Shown piece after piece: positions 1 through 7,313 of a stretch of 22,291 bases of DNA. The stretch's first letter is position 1, and the number at the start of each line of letters is the position of its first letter. The notes under the pieces are model-generated. The model did not search any database, was not told where the DNA came from, and saw only the letters and a list, made by a program, of their open reading frames with translations. The position numbers and the translations under genes are program-made. The stretch comes from a virus: positions 1 through 22,291 of the IMG/VR virus record IMGVR_UViG_3300026484_000056; one strand, written 5' to 3'.

Positions 1-665
1 CTGCTGCACTAAAACCAAGTCTTAAGCGTGTAAAAATGCTTAAAGATGTTACTGATGAAGAGCTTAACGAAATGTTAGACTTTAGAAATCGTAACCCTGA
101 GGTAATTAAGAAAGCATTAAAAGAAGCCGAGCTTGACCCTTTGGATATTGATGTAGATGAAGAACTAAACTATACTCCAGGTGATTATAGTATTAGTGAT
201 AAAGAAATTGAATTCGAGGAAGTTATCTCTACTATTGAGAATACTCCCGAATTTGATTTAACATCTAAGGTTGTGTCTGAGACATGGGATGAGGCATCAA
301 GAGCAAAAATGCTTGATAATCCTAACTTAATTGTTGGTTTAAATCAAGAGATTGCTATGGGCAGATTTGATAAAGTAACAGCTATGATGGAACAAGCTAG
401 ACTGCTAGGTAAAGACCAAGGTTTAAATGACCTTGATTTATATCAGGCTTTAGTGTCTACACTTCCTAAAGAGCCTGCTACTCAACAACAAGCCCCAGTG
501 ACTGAACCTAAACCTCAGACAGAAAACCCTGCATTGAACGCTCAGCGTAAACAAGCAGGAGTACGCCAAAAGACAAAAGCTAAAGCTGAAAAGTCTTATG
601 ACCCAACTACGTTGAGTGATGAGGAATTCATGAAGCTAATGGAATCTGGTGCAAAGTTTATTTAA
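1..665 (+). CDS. Probable capsid scaffold/assembly protein, 5' end outside window
   Basis: The frame is open from the first complete codon at position 3, and the first Met codon (36) has no Shine-Dalgarno in front of it. The gene therefore very likely begins upstream of the window and only its C-terminal part (about 220 residues) is seen. The visible part is strongly acidic, with predicted helices, a Pro/Gln-rich linker (roughly residues 148-170 counted from the Met at 36), a short basic stretch and a small C-terminal helix ending DEEFMKLMESGAKFI. That makeup, an acidic helical body with a short charged tail, together with its place immediately before the major capsid gene, fits a scaffolding or assembly protein (position of N4 gp57). 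The family assignment rests on context; no catalytic motif is visible. Its stop is 9 nt before the capsid start, and the AAGGA preceding that start overlaps its end. Confidence 0.55.
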   Translation, partial: AALKPSLKRVKMLKDVTDEELNEMLDFRNRNPEVIKKALKEAELDPLDIDVDEELNYTPGDYSISDKEIEFEEVISTIENTPEFDLTSKVVSETWDEASRAKMLDNPNLIVGLNQEIAMGRFDKVTAMMEQARLLGKDQGLNDLDLYQALVSTLPKEPATQQQAPVTEPKPQTENPALNAQRKQAGVRQKTKAKAEKSYDPTTLSDEEFMKLMESGAKFI

Positions 666-674
666 GGATAACAC

Positions 675-1883
675 ATGAGTATAGTATATGGAGATGGTAC
701 AAATAGTACTGTAGGAGCACAATTTAACACGTATGAGTATAAGAGAAAAGCACTGATTGATTCAGCACAAGCTGAGTTCTTTTCACCACTTGGAGATGTT
801 GAAACATTGACAAAGCATTATGGTCAAACTATGAAAAAGTTTCACTATATTCCACTTTTAGATGATAGAAATATCAATGACCAAGGTATTGATGCTTCTG
901 GTGTAACTGTTGCAAATGGTAACCTTTATGGTTCAAGTAAAGACCCGGGTGTAATTGCCGGTAAACTACCAACACTTACTGAGACAGGTGGTCGTAAAAA
1001 TAGAGTTGGTTTCAAACGTCTTGAAATCTCTGGTTCAATTTCTCAATATGGTTTCTTCTATGAGTGGTCAAAAGACTCTATGGATTTTGATACTGATAAA
1101 GAACTTTATACACACATTAACCGTGAGTCTGTACGTGGTGCAAGAGAAATCTCTGAAGACCTATTACAAATGGATTTGCTAAATGCTGCTGGTGTAGTTA
1201 GATATACAGGTGATGCTTCTAGTATTGCTACAACTGGTTATAATGATGACCCATTACTTAACTCAGAAGTAACATACAATGATTTTGTACAACTTGGTAT
1301 TGCTCTTGATGATAACAGATGTCCTAAAGACACTAAAGCTATCGTTGGTTCAAGAAACACTGATATTGTAAATATCAAAGCTGCTCGTTATATGTTTATT
1401 GGTTCTAAACTTCAATCTACATTGATGCGTATGACTGATTTCCATGGTAACAAAGCATTTGTTCCAGTTGAAAAATATGCAAACTCAGGGGCTGACTCTA
1501 AGTATATGGCTAACCAAACAAATACACTTAACGGTGAAATTGGTGCAATTGCAGGTTTCCGTATTGTTGTAGTTCCTGAAATGATGGAATATGTTGGACA
1601 AGGTGAAGATGTAGGTACTGACCTTTCTTACCTTAACGATGGTAGTAAATATAATGTTTACCCAATGTTAGTAGTAGGTTCTGGTGCATTTGCATCTATC
1701 AAGTTCCAATCAAGTGGTAAATCAAACGATAAGTTCAAAATTATCGTTCGTAAACCTGGTACTTATGCAAATCCAAATGACCCATTTGAGAAAATTGGTT
1801 ATAGTTCAATTCAGTTCTGGCAAGGTACTTTAGTACTTCGTTCTGAGTGGATTGCAAAAGTTCTTACAATGGCTAAAGGGTAA
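675..1883 (+). CDS. N4 gp56-type major capsid protein
   Basis: The 402-residue product has the length and sequence character of the N4 gp56 major capsid family (HK97 fold). It has an N-terminal segment with YEYKRKALIDSAQAEFF, then a core rich in short beta strands (for example KRLEISGSISQYGFFYEWS), a long helix around the SREISEDLLQ-like segment (residues about 150-170), and a C-terminal half with glycine-rich loops. In the virion it forms the icosahedral shell. The start is fixed by AAGGA six bases upstream of the ATG (AAGGATAACACATG). Codon use is biased to well-read codons (GGT, GTT, CGT, AAC), as expected for the most abundant virion protein, more so than in its neighbours. It is followed by an 89-bp gap containing a hairpin, which could set the expression of the capsid apart from downstream genes. 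Confidence 0.93.
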   Translation: MSIVYGDGTNSTVGAQFNTYEYKRKALIDSAQAEFFSPLGDVETLTKHYGQTMKKFHYIPLLDDRNINDQGIDASGVTVANGNLYGSSKDPGVIAGKLPTLTETGGRKNRVGFKRLEISGSISQYGFFYEWSKDSMDFDTDKELYTHINRESVRGAREISEDLLQMDLLNAAGVVRYTGDASSIATTGYNDDPLLNSEVTYNDFVQLGIALDDNRCPKDTKAIVGSRNTDIVNIKAARYMFIGSKLQSTLMRMTDFHGNKAFVPVEKYANSGADSKYMANQTNTLNGEIGAIAGFRIVVVPEMMEYVGQGEDVGTDLSYLNDGSKYNVYPMLVVGSGAFASIKFQSSGKSNDKFKIIVRKPGTYANPNDPFEKIGYSSIQFWQGTLVLRSEWIAKVLTMAKG

Positions 1884-1926
1884 CCCCTAGCCATTTGAGT
1901 TGCTCCTAGAGAGTCAAACACTAGAT

Positions 1927-1947
1927 AAGGAGGTTTCCACCCTCCTT
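1927..1947 (+). terminator. Hairpin after capsid gene (attenuator or processing site)
   Basis: AAGGAGG (1927-1933) pairs perfectly with CCTCCTT (1941-1947) across a 7-nt loop. No long T-run follows (TCCACTAAA), so it is not a classical intrinsic terminator. It may be a weak terminator, an RNase-processing or an mRNA-stabilising stem that separates highly expressed capsid mRNA from the genes after it. The left arm is an ideal Shine-Dalgarno sequence with no start codon at usable distance. Confidence 0.5.
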
Positions 1948-1972
1948 TCCACTAAATAAAAAGGTAAAAATC

Positions 1973-2515
1973 ATGAGTACTGAAAATACACAATCTGAAA
2001 GAGAATCTCTATTTGAGAGAGCTGACCTAATGGGTCTTACATACAAAAAGAATATTTCAACTGACAAATTACGTGAGTTAGTAAATGGAGAAATTGCTCC
2101 TGCTGAGACTAAAGTTGAACCAAAGAAAAAAGGTGCTAAAACACAAGATGAAGTTAGAGCTGATTTTAGAGCTGAACAAACTGCTTTAGAAAGAGTTATA
2201 CTTACTTGTAACGACCCTCAAATGAAAGACTGGGAAACTACTCCTTACCTACATGTAAGTAATGCTGTATTAAGTCTTCCTAGAATTACTATACCGTTTG
2301 GTGTTGAGTGGCATGTACCTAAAATCTATTTGGATTTAATTAAAAATCAAAACTGTACAATTACAGTTAAATCAAAAGATGAGCAAGGTAGACCAATTAC
2401 TGTTCCAAAAGAGATTAAAAAGTACAATGTACAAATGCTTCCTCCTCTTTCACAAGAAGAACTAGCAGAGCTTAAGCAATCACAAATCATGCGTGATGGT
2501 GTTGCAAAAGTTTAA
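1973..2515 (+). CDS. Virion-associated protein, N-terminal HeH/LEM-like helix pair
   Basis: The product is 180 residues. Residues about 12-42 (LFERADLMGLTYKKNISTDKLRE) look like the small helix-extended-helix (HeH/LEM-like) domain seen at the N-terminus of several phage head proteins. A Lys/Pro/Glu linker (about 43-60) follows, then a domain with ALERVILTCNDP and GVEWHVPKIYL segments. This latter pattern recurs in small proteins encoded next to phage capsid genes, many annotated only as structural. It lies directly after the capsid gene, in the position of N4 gp55. A weak AAAGG lies nine to ten bases before the ATG (AAAAAGGTAAAAATCATG). A head-completion or decoration role is inference; no enzyme motif is seen. 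Confidence 0.6.
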   Translation: MSTENTQSERESLFERADLMGLTYKKNISTDKLRELVNGEIAPAETKVEPKKKGAKTQDEVRADFRAEQTALERVILTCNDPQMKDWETTPYLHVSNAVLSLPRITIPFGVEWHVPKIYLDLIKNQNCTITVKSKDEQGRPITVPKEIKKYNVQMLPPLSQEELAELKQSQIMRDGVAKV

Positions 2516-2520
2516 TTTAT

Positions 2521-2542
2521 AGGACTCACTTAGGTGGGTCTT
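2521..2542 (+). terminator. Intergenic hairpin, terminator-like
   Basis: AGGACTCAC (2521-2529) pairs with GTGGGTCTT (2534-2542), including two G-T wobbles, around the loop TTAG. It is followed by ATTAAG, only weakly T-rich. It sits 6 nt after the stop of the preceding gene and 26 nt before the next start. It is probably a partial terminator or a mRNA-end stabiliser within the late operon. Confidence 0.45.
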
Positions 2543-2568
2543 ATTAAGTTAAATATAAAGGATTAAAT

Positions 2569-3051
2569 ATGGCAGTAACACAGATACCATTTACAGATTT
2601 CACACAAAACGTAACTACAGATGCTAACAACGTTGTAACAGGTGATGGTGTATTTGATGATATGATGGAGTCAGTAAACAAACATATTGATGCTCAGTAC
2701 CAATTAGGACGTATTACTGGTGCTGATTACTCACAAGTATATTTAGGTGCTCTACAGAGTGCTATGAGTGAGTCTATGAAGTTCGTACTCCAACATAAGA
2801 TTGCAGAAGAACAAACAGATAGCGAAGCTGCTAAATCTAAACTTATTGAGCGTCAGACTAAAGGGTTTGATGATGATGCTAAAAATAAGTTACTTAAACA
2901 ACAACTTGATAGCTGGTCTGTTGCTTACTCAGTTGCTAAAGATGCACAATCTATCCCAGATTCTATTAAGGTAAACCCTATTGACAGTACTATGAAATCA
3001 GCGATGGATGCTTTAGGTATCACTGTTACGACTAACCCATTGGGAGAGTAA
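2569..3051 (+). CDS. Small helical virion protein (N4 gp54-like position)
   Basis: This 160-residue, mostly helical protein contains GVFDDMMESVNKHIDAQYQLGRITGADYSQVYLGALQSAM (about residues 27-66, quoted here only as a landmark: DDMMESVNKHI then YLGALQSAM). The pattern 'small protein with a KHI-aQ...GaDYa.vYlgalqs' is common in virion proteins of N4-like and other large podoviruses and myoviruses. A Lys/Gln-rich amphipathic helix follows (about 85-130). AAGGA is placed six bases before the ATG (AAGGATTAAATATG). No catalytic residues are apparent. Its stop is one base before the acyl-carrier gene start, so it is the upstream boundary of the accessory cassette. Function beyond virion association is not known to me. 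Confidence 0.6.
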   Translation: MAVTQIPFTDFTQNVTTDANNVVTGDGVFDDMMESVNKHIDAQYQLGRITGADYSQVYLGALQSAMSESMKFVLQHKIAEEQTDSEAAKSKLIERQTKGFDDDAKNKLLKQQLDSWSVAYSVAKDAQSIPDSIKVNPIDSTMKSAMDALGITVTTNPLGE

Positions 3052-3052
3052 C

Positions 3053-3301
3053 ATGAACGAAACTGAACAAGATATACTAGATACAATGAACCAAGTTATA
3101 AGAGAAGAAAAAGGTATGAGAGTTACTATTAATAGCTCTCTTAAAGATGCTAACTTAGATAGCTTTGGTTACACTGTACTGTTTCTTGAGTTAGATGATA
3201 AGTACAACATTTTTATAGATGTCCCTGTTGGTGAAGACCCTTATGCAACTATTGACTGGGATACTATAACTGTACGTGAGGTTATAGAGAGATGTATGTA
3301 A
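3053..3301 (+). CDS. Phage-encoded acyl carrier protein
   Basis: The 82-residue acidic protein has the four-helix length and pattern of an acyl carrier protein: helix 1 about residues 3-19, a loop, and then the LDSFGY motif with the phosphopantetheine-accepting Ser at residue 37 (D36-S37, compare D-S-L in bacterial ACP). Helix 2 reads YTVLFLELDDKYNI, matching the recognition helix that docks partner enzymes, and helix 4 ends TVREVIERCM. It would carry acyl groups as thioesters once a 4'-phosphopantetheinyl transferase, not encoded in this window, has modified Ser37. The start is one base after the previous stop, with GGGAGAG upstream, and the end overlaps the ketosynthase gene by 10 nt. Both point to coupled expression with that likely partner. 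The host ACP could also be a competitor. Peptidyl carrier function cannot be excluded. Confidence 0.85.
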   Translation: MNETEQDILDTMNQVIREEKGMRVTINSSLKDANLDSFGYTVLFLELDDKYNIFIDVPVGEDPYATIDWDTITVREVIERCM

Positions 3302-4158
3302 AAGAGTATAAACATTTAGTACCAACTAATGACAATGGTGACCATATACAAGTAGAAGGTATCTCTAGAGAAGGTTATACCACTAAAGAATATCTAACTA
3401 AAATTAAAGCTCCCACATTAACTACTAGAACCGCTGTGTTATATGCAGGCGGTTTTAATATACATCAATCTGAAAGTCGAGATGTATCATCTGTTAATCC
3501 TCGTCATATTGGTTCAGTAAATTATCAACCAACTAGTATGGTTATTAAAGAAAGTACTGCTTATAGTCTCCATCAATGGATTGGAGCTATGGAACATAAT
3601 GAATTAGTAGTATATGCATCTATAAATTCAAACACATGTGCTAGTTCTATGTTTTCTTTATATGAGGCAGAGAGACTACTTAAAGAAGGTGTATGTGAAG
3701 AAGTAATTATTATTGCTGAAGAACGTACAAGTTTTAACACTCTTCGTATTTTTAAGGAACACAGAGTTCCCCTAGTATGTGGTGATGGTTTTGCAATGTT
3801 AAGATTAACTCTTGAACCTACCCCCTACGAAATAAAAGAGACTAAATGGTTTTACAGTTATGAGAGAAATCCATTCCAAACTACAGGTAAAGCTTATATA
3901 CACGTAGACACTGATGAACCAGTAGATAATATTAAGCCTCATGGTACAAGAACTCCTAGTAACAACTTAGCAGAGGAAGAATTAGTTAAAGATAGAAATG
4001 CTATTTACTATAAAGATATTACAGGACATACACAAGGAGTAAGTGCAATACTTGAAATATGTATGTTAATAGAAGACCTTGATGTACAAGGTAAGACATT
4101 ATGTGTCGCTAGTGGTTTAGGGGGCTTTTATGGGAGCTGTATTTTACACAAGCATTAA
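3292..4158 (+). CDS. Beta-ketoacyl-ACP-synthase-like (thiolase-fold) enzyme
   Basis: The 288-residue protein carries the active-site set of condensing ketosynthases. The nucleophile Cys116 lies in SNTCASSM, followed by an amphipathic helix (SLYEAERLLKEG) and a beta strand EEVIIIAEE, as after the catalytic Cys in FabF/FabB. His217 is in PHGTRTP (canonical HGTGTP), and Lys241 and His246 are in KDITGHTQG (canonical KxxxGHxxG). The C-terminus LGGFYGSCIL corresponds to the GFGGxN strand. It is much shorter than FabF (about 410 aa), and spacings between motifs are compressed. Gly-to-Arg in HGTRT and loss of the following GD are departures that may alter acyl-chain choice. It would condense or transfer acyl groups from the adjacent ACP (inference); decarboxylation-only or acyltransferase activity is possible. 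The start overlaps the ACP gene by 10 nt and the end overlaps the next gene by 29 nt. Confidence 0.82.
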   Translation: MYVKEYKHLVPTNDNGDHIQVEGISREGYTTKEYLTKIKAPTLTTRTAVLYAGGFNIHQSESRDVSSVNPRHIGSVNYQPTSMVIKESTAYSLHQWIGAMEHNELVVYASINSNTCASSMFSLYEAERLLKEGVCEEVIIIAEERTSFNTLRIFKEHRVPLVCGDGFAMLRLTLEPTPYEIKETKWFYSYERNPFQTTGKAYIHVDTDEPVDNIKPHGTRTPSNNLAEEELVKDRNAIYYKDITGHTQGVSAILEICMLIEDLDVQGKTLCVASGLGGFYGSCILHKH

Positions 4159-4645
4159 AGGTGAATATTCAAAAGTTCCTTGTACACTAGATGATATAGA
4201 TACAGATGTACAAACCATTAAAGATATTCTTTTGGCTCAAGGGGAAGTTTTAGAAAATGAACAAGAATACATAGATAATATGGTTCAAAGTATTTACCAA
4301 GATAAAGCTTTCGCTATATATAAAGATGGTGTTAGACTTGGTTTTATGTATAATCGTGAAGATAAAGCATTTCCTCGTAGGCTTGTAGCTAGTAGTTTAG
4401 TAGCTCCAAAAGACCCTATAGCAATGGTTATACTTATGATGACTATTAACTTGGGTAAGTATAAATTTCTGATAGTGTTTCCACATGGTAGAAACCTTAT
4501 ATCGTTTAAATCTTTTATTACTCGTAAAAGTATGCGTATGTATAATTGTGGTGCTAGACCATACGTTAAAATATCCCCTAGAGAGCACTCAACTACAACA
4601 CTTAAAAGATTTATTAAGTTGTTTCAAATTAAAAAGGTTCGTTAA
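4130..4645 (+). CDS. Unrecognised protein of the ACP/ketosynthase cassette, possibly GNAT-like
   Basis: I do not recognise this 171-residue protein. Predicted layout: strand 1 near the N-terminus (AVFYTSIKG), helices about 22-58, a strand-turn-strand (AFAIYKDGVRLGFMYN, about 64-79), strand RRLVASSLV, helix PIAMVILMMTINLG, strand KFLIVFPHG, then a basic C-terminus with SFKSFITRKSMRMY and KRFIKLFQIKKVR. The order of strands and helices resembles a GNAT-type acyltransferase, and such enzymes can take acyl groups from ACP. I see no unambiguous R/Q-x-x-G-x-G/A cofactor loop, so that reading is weak. Its start lies inside the ketosynthase gene behind AGGGGG, and its TAA overlaps the ATG of the next gene by one base (TAATG). 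Its role is therefore probably tied to the ACP and ketosynthase. Confidence 0.6.
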   Translation: MGAVFYTSIKGEYSKVPCTLDDIDTDVQTIKDILLAQGEVLENEQEYIDNMVQSIYQDKAFAIYKDGVRLGFMYNREDKAFPRRLVASSLVAPKDPIAMVILMMTINLGKYKFLIVFPHGRNLISFKSFITRKSMRMYNCGARPYVKISPREHSTTTLKRFIKLFQIKKVR

Positions 4646-6816
4646 TGAGTGCAGTTGTTAAGTTTGTAAAAGATGTTGTAGATGTTGTTGTAGAAGCTGT
4701 TGTGGCTATATGGGATGCAATTGGTGATGTATTGGAATGGATGTGGAAAGAAATAGGTATGCCTATTTTAGAATTTGCTTTTAGTTTGCTAGGTATTACA
4801 GATGAGGATATTATATCCACTGAAGTTATAACTCAACGTATTATTCAAGATACAGATAGTTATAACTCAGCTATGACTAGGTTAGCTTTAATGCATCAAG
4901 ACGACCCAAATGGTAGTGTTATAGAACATTATGTACAAGTAGCTAATAATATTAGAGGTAAATTTGGTTTATTCTATGAAAAAGGTAAAGCCTCCGCTGC
5001 TGGATTACCCTATACTAATATTAGAAGTATGTATCTAAACCCAGCTATAGTAGTAGACCCCATAGAAAGTACTTATGATATTAGTGGTATTACAATTATG
5101 TCTGCTAATAAAGCTGCCCCTGATAAATACCAATGGGTAGGTTATCAACTACGTTCTAGTAATAACTATGATTCTAGTAATATGACATTGGATATAGATG
5201 GTAATGAATATTCCGTTACTGCTATTGATTATGATTATGACACTGATAAGTATGTAGTTACTTGTAGTCGAACAATCACTGAGGATGATGGTACAACATC
5301 CACTGATACACAAACTATTGAAGTAGATGCTTATGTTCCCCAACTACACGCAGTAGTGAAATACTATGAAAATGATGATGACACTAAGTGGTTCTGGTGG
5401 GTATATAAGATTGGTTCAGGAACTTACCCAGCTATTGATGATGCTATTACTGCTATCGGTACTTTAGAACTTATGCCTATTGTACCTTTGAGAAATAATT
5501 TTGTTAATACTAATTCCAATAAATCATCCACTGCTTACATACAAAGTAAAGAATTATTAGATACCTTGGGTGTAGATATTGATGACCTTACTGCCAGTAT
5601 TAATGCAAGTCCTGATATTGGTAATGTAGCAGATGCTTTTGTCCATCTTAGTGTGAATTTAGCTGATAATACACCAGAAATCAATAAGTTAGTTTACGAA
5701 ACATTTGCTCAAATGTATGAAGATTCTGGTTTATACGACCCGGGTACTCTGGACTCCAATGGAGGAGTAGCTAATGATGGTTATGCTGCTGTAATTAAAG
5801 AAGGTGCATACAATGTTATATTAGGATGGAAATCCCAGAATAAAGTAATTACTTATGGACGTATTGGTACTATAGGTACATATAGTAAATCAATTAGTGG
5901 GGATTCTCTAATAATGAGAAAACAAGCTACCGAAGAATACTATATTACTTACACTATGACTGTAGTTAATGGTATGACTCTTATAGACCGTTCTGGTGAA
6001 GTTGGTGCCACACAAAAAAACCTGACAGATGGTATAGAGATACCTCTTAGTTTTTTTGCATTAAATTCTTTGGATACAAGTGAACAAATGAACGTGTTTC
6101 CTTATGCTCTAAAATTTAGTATTTATGCAGCAACTATAACTCACTTAGAATGGTACGAGACAGAAGCCTTTGGTAACTTTATTAGAATATTAGCTATAGT
6201 TGTAGCAGTAATTGTTACAGTACTAACATGGGGTGCAGCTTCTTCTTTTGGGGCTTTTCTAATATCCATGGTTGAAATGATTGGTATTGGTTTAGTTGTT
6301 GGATATGCTATGAAAAAACTTATGGAATCTGGAGCACCTGATTGGTTAAAGGCTGTGGGTGCTGTCATATTAGTTATTGTTGCTATCTACTTAGGTAACT
6401 CAGCGTCAGCCGGTGAATTCCTTAATGCAACTCAATTATCTGCAGCTGTTACTTCTTCTGCATCCTCTGTTATTGGTACAGCTGCAGCAGCAGTATCTGG
6501 ATTAGCCAATGGACTTATTGCCTATGAACGAGTAAAACTAGATGAATTGGAAGATGATTCTAAAGCCTTTCAACGTGAAGCAGACCTAAGACAAGAAACA
6601 ATAGATGATGCTTATGAACATTTAACACAAGGTTTAGATGTTAATGAAATACAGTGGTTGATGGACAAAGAACATCCAGAAGCATATCTTAGAGGTACTG
6701 ATGCTTTCATGTATAGAGCTAAAGGAGGCATACAATATGAGTATGCTGCACTATTTGACTATAATGTACATAAAGATGATTTTATTAGTAACAAATTAAA
6801 CGTTGGGATAATATAG
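4645..6816 (+). CDS. Large virion protein with membrane-active segments
   Basis: The product has 723 residues in three visible parts. The N-terminus (about 3-50) is an almost uninterrupted Val/Ala/Ile/Trp-rich stretch that would form membrane-active or amphipathic helices. The middle (about 60-500) is a soluble, beta-rich domain full of Asp, Thr and Tyr. The C-terminal third has three strongly hydrophobic segments (about 513-533, 537-558 and 570-590), then a small-residue helix and a charged tail. Proteins of this type sit in the virion of N4-like phages and are thought to be delivered into the host envelope with the internal proteins. The exact function is not known. Synteny with N4 gp53 is suggested by order only. 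It starts by a TAATG overlap with the cassette gene before it, so the accessory cassette feeds directly into its translation. Confidence 0.6.
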   Translation: MSAVVKFVKDVVDVVVEAVVAIWDAIGDVLEWMWKEIGMPILEFAFSLLGITDEDIISTEVITQRIIQDTDSYNSAMTRLALMHQDDPNGSVIEHYVQVANNIRGKFGLFYEKGKASAAGLPYTNIRSMYLNPAIVVDPIESTYDISGITIMSANKAAPDKYQWVGYQLRSSNNYDSSNMTLDIDGNEYSVTAIDYDYDTDKYVVTCSRTITEDDGTTSTDTQTIEVDAYVPQLHAVVKYYENDDDTKWFWWVYKIGSGTYPAIDDAITAIGTLELMPIVPLRNNFVNTNSNKSSTAYIQSKELLDTLGVDIDDLTASINASPDIGNVADAFVHLSVNLADNTPEINKLVYETFAQMYEDSGLYDPGTLDSNGGVANDGYAAVIKEGAYNVILGWKSQNKVITYGRIGTIGTYSKSISGDSLIMRKQATEEYYITYTMTVVNGMTLIDRSGEVGATQKNLTDGIEIPLSFFALNSLDTSEQMNVFPYALKFSIYAATITHLEWYETEAFGNFIRILAIVVAVIVTVLTWGAASSFGAFLISMVEMIGIGLVVGYAMKKLMESGAPDWLKAVGAVILVIVAIYLGNSASAGEFLNATQLSAAVTSSASSVIGTAAAAVSGLANGLIAYERVKLDELEDDSKAFQREADLRQETIDDAYEHLTQGLDVNEIQWLMDKEHPEAYLRGTDAFMYRAKGGIQYEYAALFDYNVHKDDFISNKLNVGII

Positions 6817-6833
6817 TAAATATACGCTATAAT
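6803..6833 (+). promoter_or_regulatory. Possible sigma70-type promoter before the ejection-protein genes
   Basis: A perfect TATAAT (6828-6833) lies 19 bases after TTGGGA (6803-6808, 4 of 6 matches to TTGACA) at the junction between the 723-aa gene and the next gene. The spacer is two bases longer than ideal. N4 late genes are read by host sigma70 polymerase, so a late promoter here is reasonable, but AT-rich DNA yields such boxes by chance. Confidence 0.3.
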
Positions 6834-6864
6834 TATGAAATTAAAATAGATGTAAGGATTTAAT

Positions 6865-7302
6865 ATGGCTGAAACAAATAACGACTTCGCACCAGTCAAA
6901 GCGTACGATTGGTCAAACTATAATGTACAAGACAATATTGTAACAACTGACCAGGGTACATTTTTAAGAAACCCCAATGGTACTTTGACACAAATTAAGG
7001 CTCCACAGAGTGCTTGGTCCAGTGGTTTACAAACTGGTTCACAGGTAGTTGGTGCATTATCAAGTGCAATGAACGCATATACAGGTTGGAAAGGTTTAGA
7101 ACTTGCAGAAGACCAGTTCGACTTTACTAAAAAATCTACTAATAGAGATATTGCTAATAAAGCAAAAGTTATCAATAATGAAATTGGACAAGCTAATGAA
7201 GTAGGTCTCGCTCTTGGTGGTGGTGCTATGACTGCAGAACAAATTGCAGCAAGTAGACAAGCAGCAACAGCTCGTAAAGTTAATGGCTCAGCAATAAGCT
7301 AA
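6865..7302 (+). CDS. Small ejection-type virion protein
   Basis: The 145-residue protein has a disordered, Asp/Asn/Gln-rich N-terminal half. It continues into a helical segment with SALSSAMNAYTGWKGLELAEDQF (landmarks AMNAYTGWKGL and LAEDQFDFTKKS), then an Ala/Gly/Gln-rich tail. The 'Y-x-G-x-K-x-L-x-L-A-E-D-Q' pattern recurs in small internal core proteins of T7- and N4-type podoviruses encoded just before the large ejection proteins. AAGGA lies six bases before the ATG (AAGGATTTAATATG). It begins a run of four genes that ends with the virion polymerase. A role in the internal core or its assembly is inferred from context and similarity of pattern. Confidence 0.55.
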   Translation: MAETNNDFAPVKAYDWSNYNVQDNIVTTDQGTFLRNPNGTLTQIKAPQSAWSSGLQTGSQVVGALSSAMNAYTGWKGLELAEDQFDFTKKSTNRDIANKAKVINNEIGQANEVGLALGGGAMTAEQIAASRQAATARKVNGSAIS

Positions 7303-7313
7303 AAAGGAATAAT

